Origin: BOKV01 sp041739465
Lineage (GTDB): Bacteria; Pseudomonadota; Alphaproteobacteria; Rhizobiales; Rhizobiaceae
DNA: 7,538 nt
Assembly (NCBI GenBank): GCA_041739465.1
Contig: JBGSNX010000029.1
Span: 1 to 7,538, forward strand
Direction of reading: 5' to 3'
A program made the position numbers and the translations under genes. Shown piece after piece: positions 5,483 through 7,538 of the stretch. Below the pieces are notes generated by a model, which ran no database searches, was not told the DNA's origin, and was given only the letters and a program-made list of their open reading frames with translations. Each line of letters begins with the position of its first letter. Positions within the stretch are counted from its first letter, which is position 1.

Positions 5483-6522
5483 GGCCGGATGAAAACCTTG
5501 CCGTGGTTTGCACCGGCGAGCGCTTTGGGCAATTTCGCAAATGCTTCATCCATCGGCACAATGGCCGCCACATCGGTTTTCCAGGTGCCGCTTGCAAAGC
5601 GCTGCTGAACCTTGGCCCCGGCAGCTGCGACTTCATCGCGTGGCGCATGCTTGAGCCATTTTGACAGCCAGAAGCCTTCAATCTTCTTGTCCATGAAAAT
5701 GAACTGGCCAACTTGCGCCAGCACCGGCAGATCGGACGACAATTTGCCGTAGATGATCCAGCGTGCCCGCGATCCCATGGCGGTGAAGATATCGGAAGAA
5801 ACCTGGTCAGCCACGGCATCCAGCATCACCCGTGGCTTCATTTCCTTGAGCACAGCTGCCATGTTTTCCTTGAAATTGCTGGCCGCGCTGTTGAGAACCA
5901 CAGAAGCGCCAAGCGATTTCAGCAGGGGTATGTGCTCATCGCGCCGTACGATGCAGATGGCGTCATGGCCTTCGTCGCGGGCAAGACCGGTGATGAGCTT
6001 GCAAAGCTGGCTCGCCGCCGCTGTCATGATGAAGGCCCTGGCTTCGGACTTCTTCATCTCCTCAAACATCGCAATTGCAGTCAGTGGATTGACGAAAAGC
6101 GCCGCCGCGTCCTCATCTCGAACTTGTGGCAACACCGGCACGCAGGAACTTGCCTCGGCAATTGCATATTGTGCCCATGCGCCAGACGATCCGGCCACAA
6201 AGCCGCAACGCTTGCCAACCAGCCTTTGTGCGCCCTCGCCGCTGGCCACCACTTCGCCAGTGCCCTCAAACCCGGCCGGAGCGCCTTTGATGCGCGGAAT
6301 TCCATATTCGCCCTTGATGAAATGCAGGTCGGATGGATTGATCCCGCCCAGCGCTACCTTGATCAGCACCTGACCTGGACCCGGCTGGGGAACCGGCACC
6401 TGCGCCAGTTCAAGATACGGCTCCAATGTGCTGATCGAAGGGCCTTCCGCTGTGCCGGAATATCCATGCCCTTTGAGGATCAACGCGCCCATCATTTCAG
6501 GAATGCTCACGGGATTACTCAC
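5479..6522 (-). CDS. Zinc-free MDR reductase, ETR-like (enoyl-thioester reductase-like) NAD(P)H oxidoreductase
   Basis: Medium-chain dehydrogenase/reductase of 347 residues, probably a cytosolic NAD(P)H-dependent reductase of enoyl-thioester, enone or quinone substrates. The GroES-like N-terminal half has GGINPSDLHFIKGEYG (59-74) and GFEGTGEVV (84-92). FVNPLTA (143-149) leads into the Rossmann half. The cofactor loop there reads TAAASQLCK (167-175), not the usual GAAGGVG; this variant is typical of the ETR_like subgroup as I recall it. The cysteines do not form the structural-zinc cluster of alcohol dehydrogenases. The GTG start at 6520-6522 overlaps the stop of the preceding gene (GTGA, 6519-6522) and has no good ribosome site of its own, which points to translational coupling. 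ATG codons at residues 10-11 are alternative starts, also without a clear ribosome site. The stop overlaps the convergent ATPase stop by 4 bp. The MDR family is secure; the substrate is unknown. Confidence 0.88.
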   Translation of the reverse strand: MSNPVSIPEMMGALILKGHGYSGTAEGPSISTLEPYLELAQVPVPQPGPGQVLIKVALGGINPSDLHFIKGEYGIPRIKGAPAGFEGTGEVVASGEGAQRLVGKRCGFVAGSSGAWAQYAIAEASSCVPVLPQVRDEDAAALFVNPLTAIAMFEEMKKSEARAFIMTAAASQLCKLITGLARDEGHDAICIVRRDEHIPLLKSLGASVVLNSAASNFKENMAAVLKEMKPRVMLDAVADQVSSDIFTAMGSRARWIIYGKLSSDLPVLAQVGQFIFMDKKIEGFWLSKWLKHAPRDEVAAAGAKVQQRFASGTWKTDVAAIVPMDEAFAKLPKALAGANHGKVFIRP

Positions 6523-7487
6523 GGTTTGAGGACGATCTTGCCGGTCGCATGCCGGTCGTGGATGAATTGCAGTGCGCTGGCTGCTTCAGCCAGCGGAAAG
6601 ATTTTTTCAACATGCGGTTTGATGGTTCCTGACCGATGCCATTCCATCAATTGTGCCATGTTTTCAATGAAAACCTTGGGTTCGCGCTGGGTGAATGCGC
6701 CCCAGAATACCCCAACCACTGAGTAACCCTTGACCAGGGCCAGATTGACCGGAAATTGCGGAATATTGCCGCCGGCAAATCCGACCACCAACAGCCTGCC
6801 GCCCCAGCCCATGCTACGCGACAATGCATCAAAGGCATCGCCGCCGACCACATCGAACGCGACATCGGCGCCGTTGCCCGATGTTGCCTCTTTCAACGCG
6901 TCTTTCAGATTCTCGTAGGGCAATGCAAGGTCTGCGCCATTTGAAAGGGCAAGCGCGCGTTTGTCGTCCGATGACGCGACTGCAATGACCCTTGCGCCCA
7001 TGGCCTTGCCGATCTGTACCGCTGCAAGCCCGGTAAGGCCTGCAGCACCGGTAACAACCAGCGTTTCACCCGGCTTGATTTGTGCTCGTTGCTTTAGCGC
7101 ATGGTGCGAAGTGCCAAAGCCGCACATCAGCGCCGTCAATTCACCGGCATCGGCATCGGCGGGCACCGGCATCACCGTGTTCTGGTGCACTTTGACCTGC
7201 TCGGCATAGGCCCCAAGCGTTGATACCGAGGCGACCCGGTCGCCTTTTTTGAAGCGGGTAACTTCACTGCCCGCAGCATCGACAATGCCGACCACTTCCA
7301 TTCCCGGTACAAACGGCACTGGCGGCTTCGCTTGATAACGCCCCTGCACCAGCAACCCGTCGGGATAATTGACCCCGATCGCCTCGGCACGGATCACCAC
7401 CTCTTTTGGCCCGGCGACCGGATCATCAACATCGGCAAATTCCAGATTGCCGATCGGGCCATATTCGCGGCAGACAATCGCCTTCAT
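6519..7487 (-). CDS. NADPH:quinone oxidoreductase family protein (zinc-free MDR, QOR type)
   Basis: Cytosolic MDR enzyme of 322 residues, the usual length of QOR proteins (about 320-330). It is expected to reduce quinones or other alpha,beta-unsaturated carbonyls with NADPH. The GroES-like domain includes GVNYPDGLLVQGRYQ (38-52) and PGMEVVGIV (61-69). The Rossmann domain begins at VVTGAAGLTGLAAVQIGK (144-161), a standard AAxxGxxG cofactor loop. VGVFWGAF (258-265) is typical of the QOR1-like subgroup. No zinc-ligand cysteine cluster is present. ATG 7485-7487 follows AGGA (7497-7500) at 9 nt. It overlaps the TGA of the upstream frame as ATGA (7484-7487), and its own TGA overlaps the next gene's GTG start. 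It is therefore the middle gene of a tightly coupled unit. It differs from its downstream MDR neighbour in length, cofactor loop and N terminus, so the two are not a recent tandem duplication. The in vivo substrate is unknown. Confidence 0.92.
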   Translation of the reverse strand: MKAIVCREYGPIGNLEFADVDDPVAGPKEVVIRAEAIGVNYPDGLLVQGRYQAKPPVPFVPGMEVVGIVDAAGSEVTRFKKGDRVASVSTLGAYAEQVKVHQNTVMPVPADADAGELTALMCGFGTSHHALKQRAQIKPGETLVVTGAAGLTGLAAVQIGKAMGARVIAVASSDDKRALALSNGADLALPYENLKDALKEATSGNGADVAFDVVGGDAFDALSRSMGWGGRLLVVGFAGGNIPQFPVNLALVKGYSVVGVFWGAFTQREPKVFIENMAQLMEWHRSGTIKPHVEKIFPLAEAASALQFIHDRHATGKIVLKP

Positions 7488-7538
7488 GAAAGTTTTTCCT
7501 GGGTATGCCGCTTGAGTTCCCAGCGCGCCACCTGCCGG
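7484..7538 (-). CDS. 3' end of an unidentified gene, possibly acyl-CoA dehydrogenase (partial)
   Basis: The minus-strand frame entering from the right edge is open for 17 codons (RQVARWELKRHTQEKLS) and stops at TGA 7484-7486. It overlaps the next gene's ATG as ATGA. The stop position argues that this is a real coding end and the first visible member of the operon. The arginine-rich ARWELKR tail resembles the C termini of ACAD10/11-type acyl-CoA dehydrogenases, which I recall often sitting next to QOR genes in alphaproteobacteria. Seventeen residues are too few to be sure of the product. Confidence 0.5.
   Translation of the reverse strand, partial: RQVARWELKRHTQEKLS

Noticed and set aside
5713..6726. 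337-codon plus-strand frame spanning both MDR genes
   Set aside because: It is the longest antisense frame, but both opposite genes are clear family members and the translation resembles no protein. It is treated as chance.

Overview
The window looks like an ordinary chromosomal segment of an alphaproteobacterium with moderately high GC. The ClpX and ClpP sequences, including the Walker A form GPTGCGKT and the typical alphaproteobacterial ClpP body, resemble Hyphomicrobiales (rhizobial) or related lineages. This is judged from remembered family sequences, not from a search, and I cannot name a genus. I see no insertion sequence, phage gene, tRNA, rRNA, CRISPR array or clear sign of recent transfer.

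Layout. From the left edge to about 3.0 kb all genes are on the minus strand. In transcription order they are an FMN-dependent alpha-hydroxy-acid dehydrogenase (1838-3013), clpP (1023-1643) and clpX (1-749, cut by the window edge). The gaps between them are 194 bp and 273 bp and hold several inverted repeats. A 144-bp divergent region separates the dehydrogenase from a plus-strand Cu(+)-type P1B-ATPase (3158-5482). That ATPase carries a YHS domain followed by a second Cys-rich metal-binding domain at its N terminus. Its stop codon overlaps the stop codon of a convergent minus-strand block. In transcription order the block holds the 3' end of an unidentified gene (possibly an acyl-CoA dehydrogenase), a QOR-type NADPH:quinone oxidoreductase (6519-7487) and an ETR-like zinc-free MDR reductase (5479-6522). 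These three genes are linked by 4-bp stop/start overlaps.

How the genes work together. ClpX unfolds tagged or damaged proteins and feeds them to the ClpP chamber. The hydroxy-acid dehydrogenase oxidises a 2-hydroxy acid such as L-lactate and passes electrons to the respiratory chain or oxygen. The ATPase exports Cu(+) from the cytoplasm. The overlapping MDR genes are probably co-translated and may act on enoyl-thioester, quinone or other reactive carbonyl substrates in a fatty-acid or acyl-CoA pathway. No obvious functional link joins the three blocks.

No gene-free stretch exceeds 300 bp. I found no clearly undescribed system. The most notable points are the YHS-plus-HMBD ATPase, the palindromes between clpP and clpX, the hairpin across the convergent stops, and the coupled pair of dissimilar MDR enzymes.
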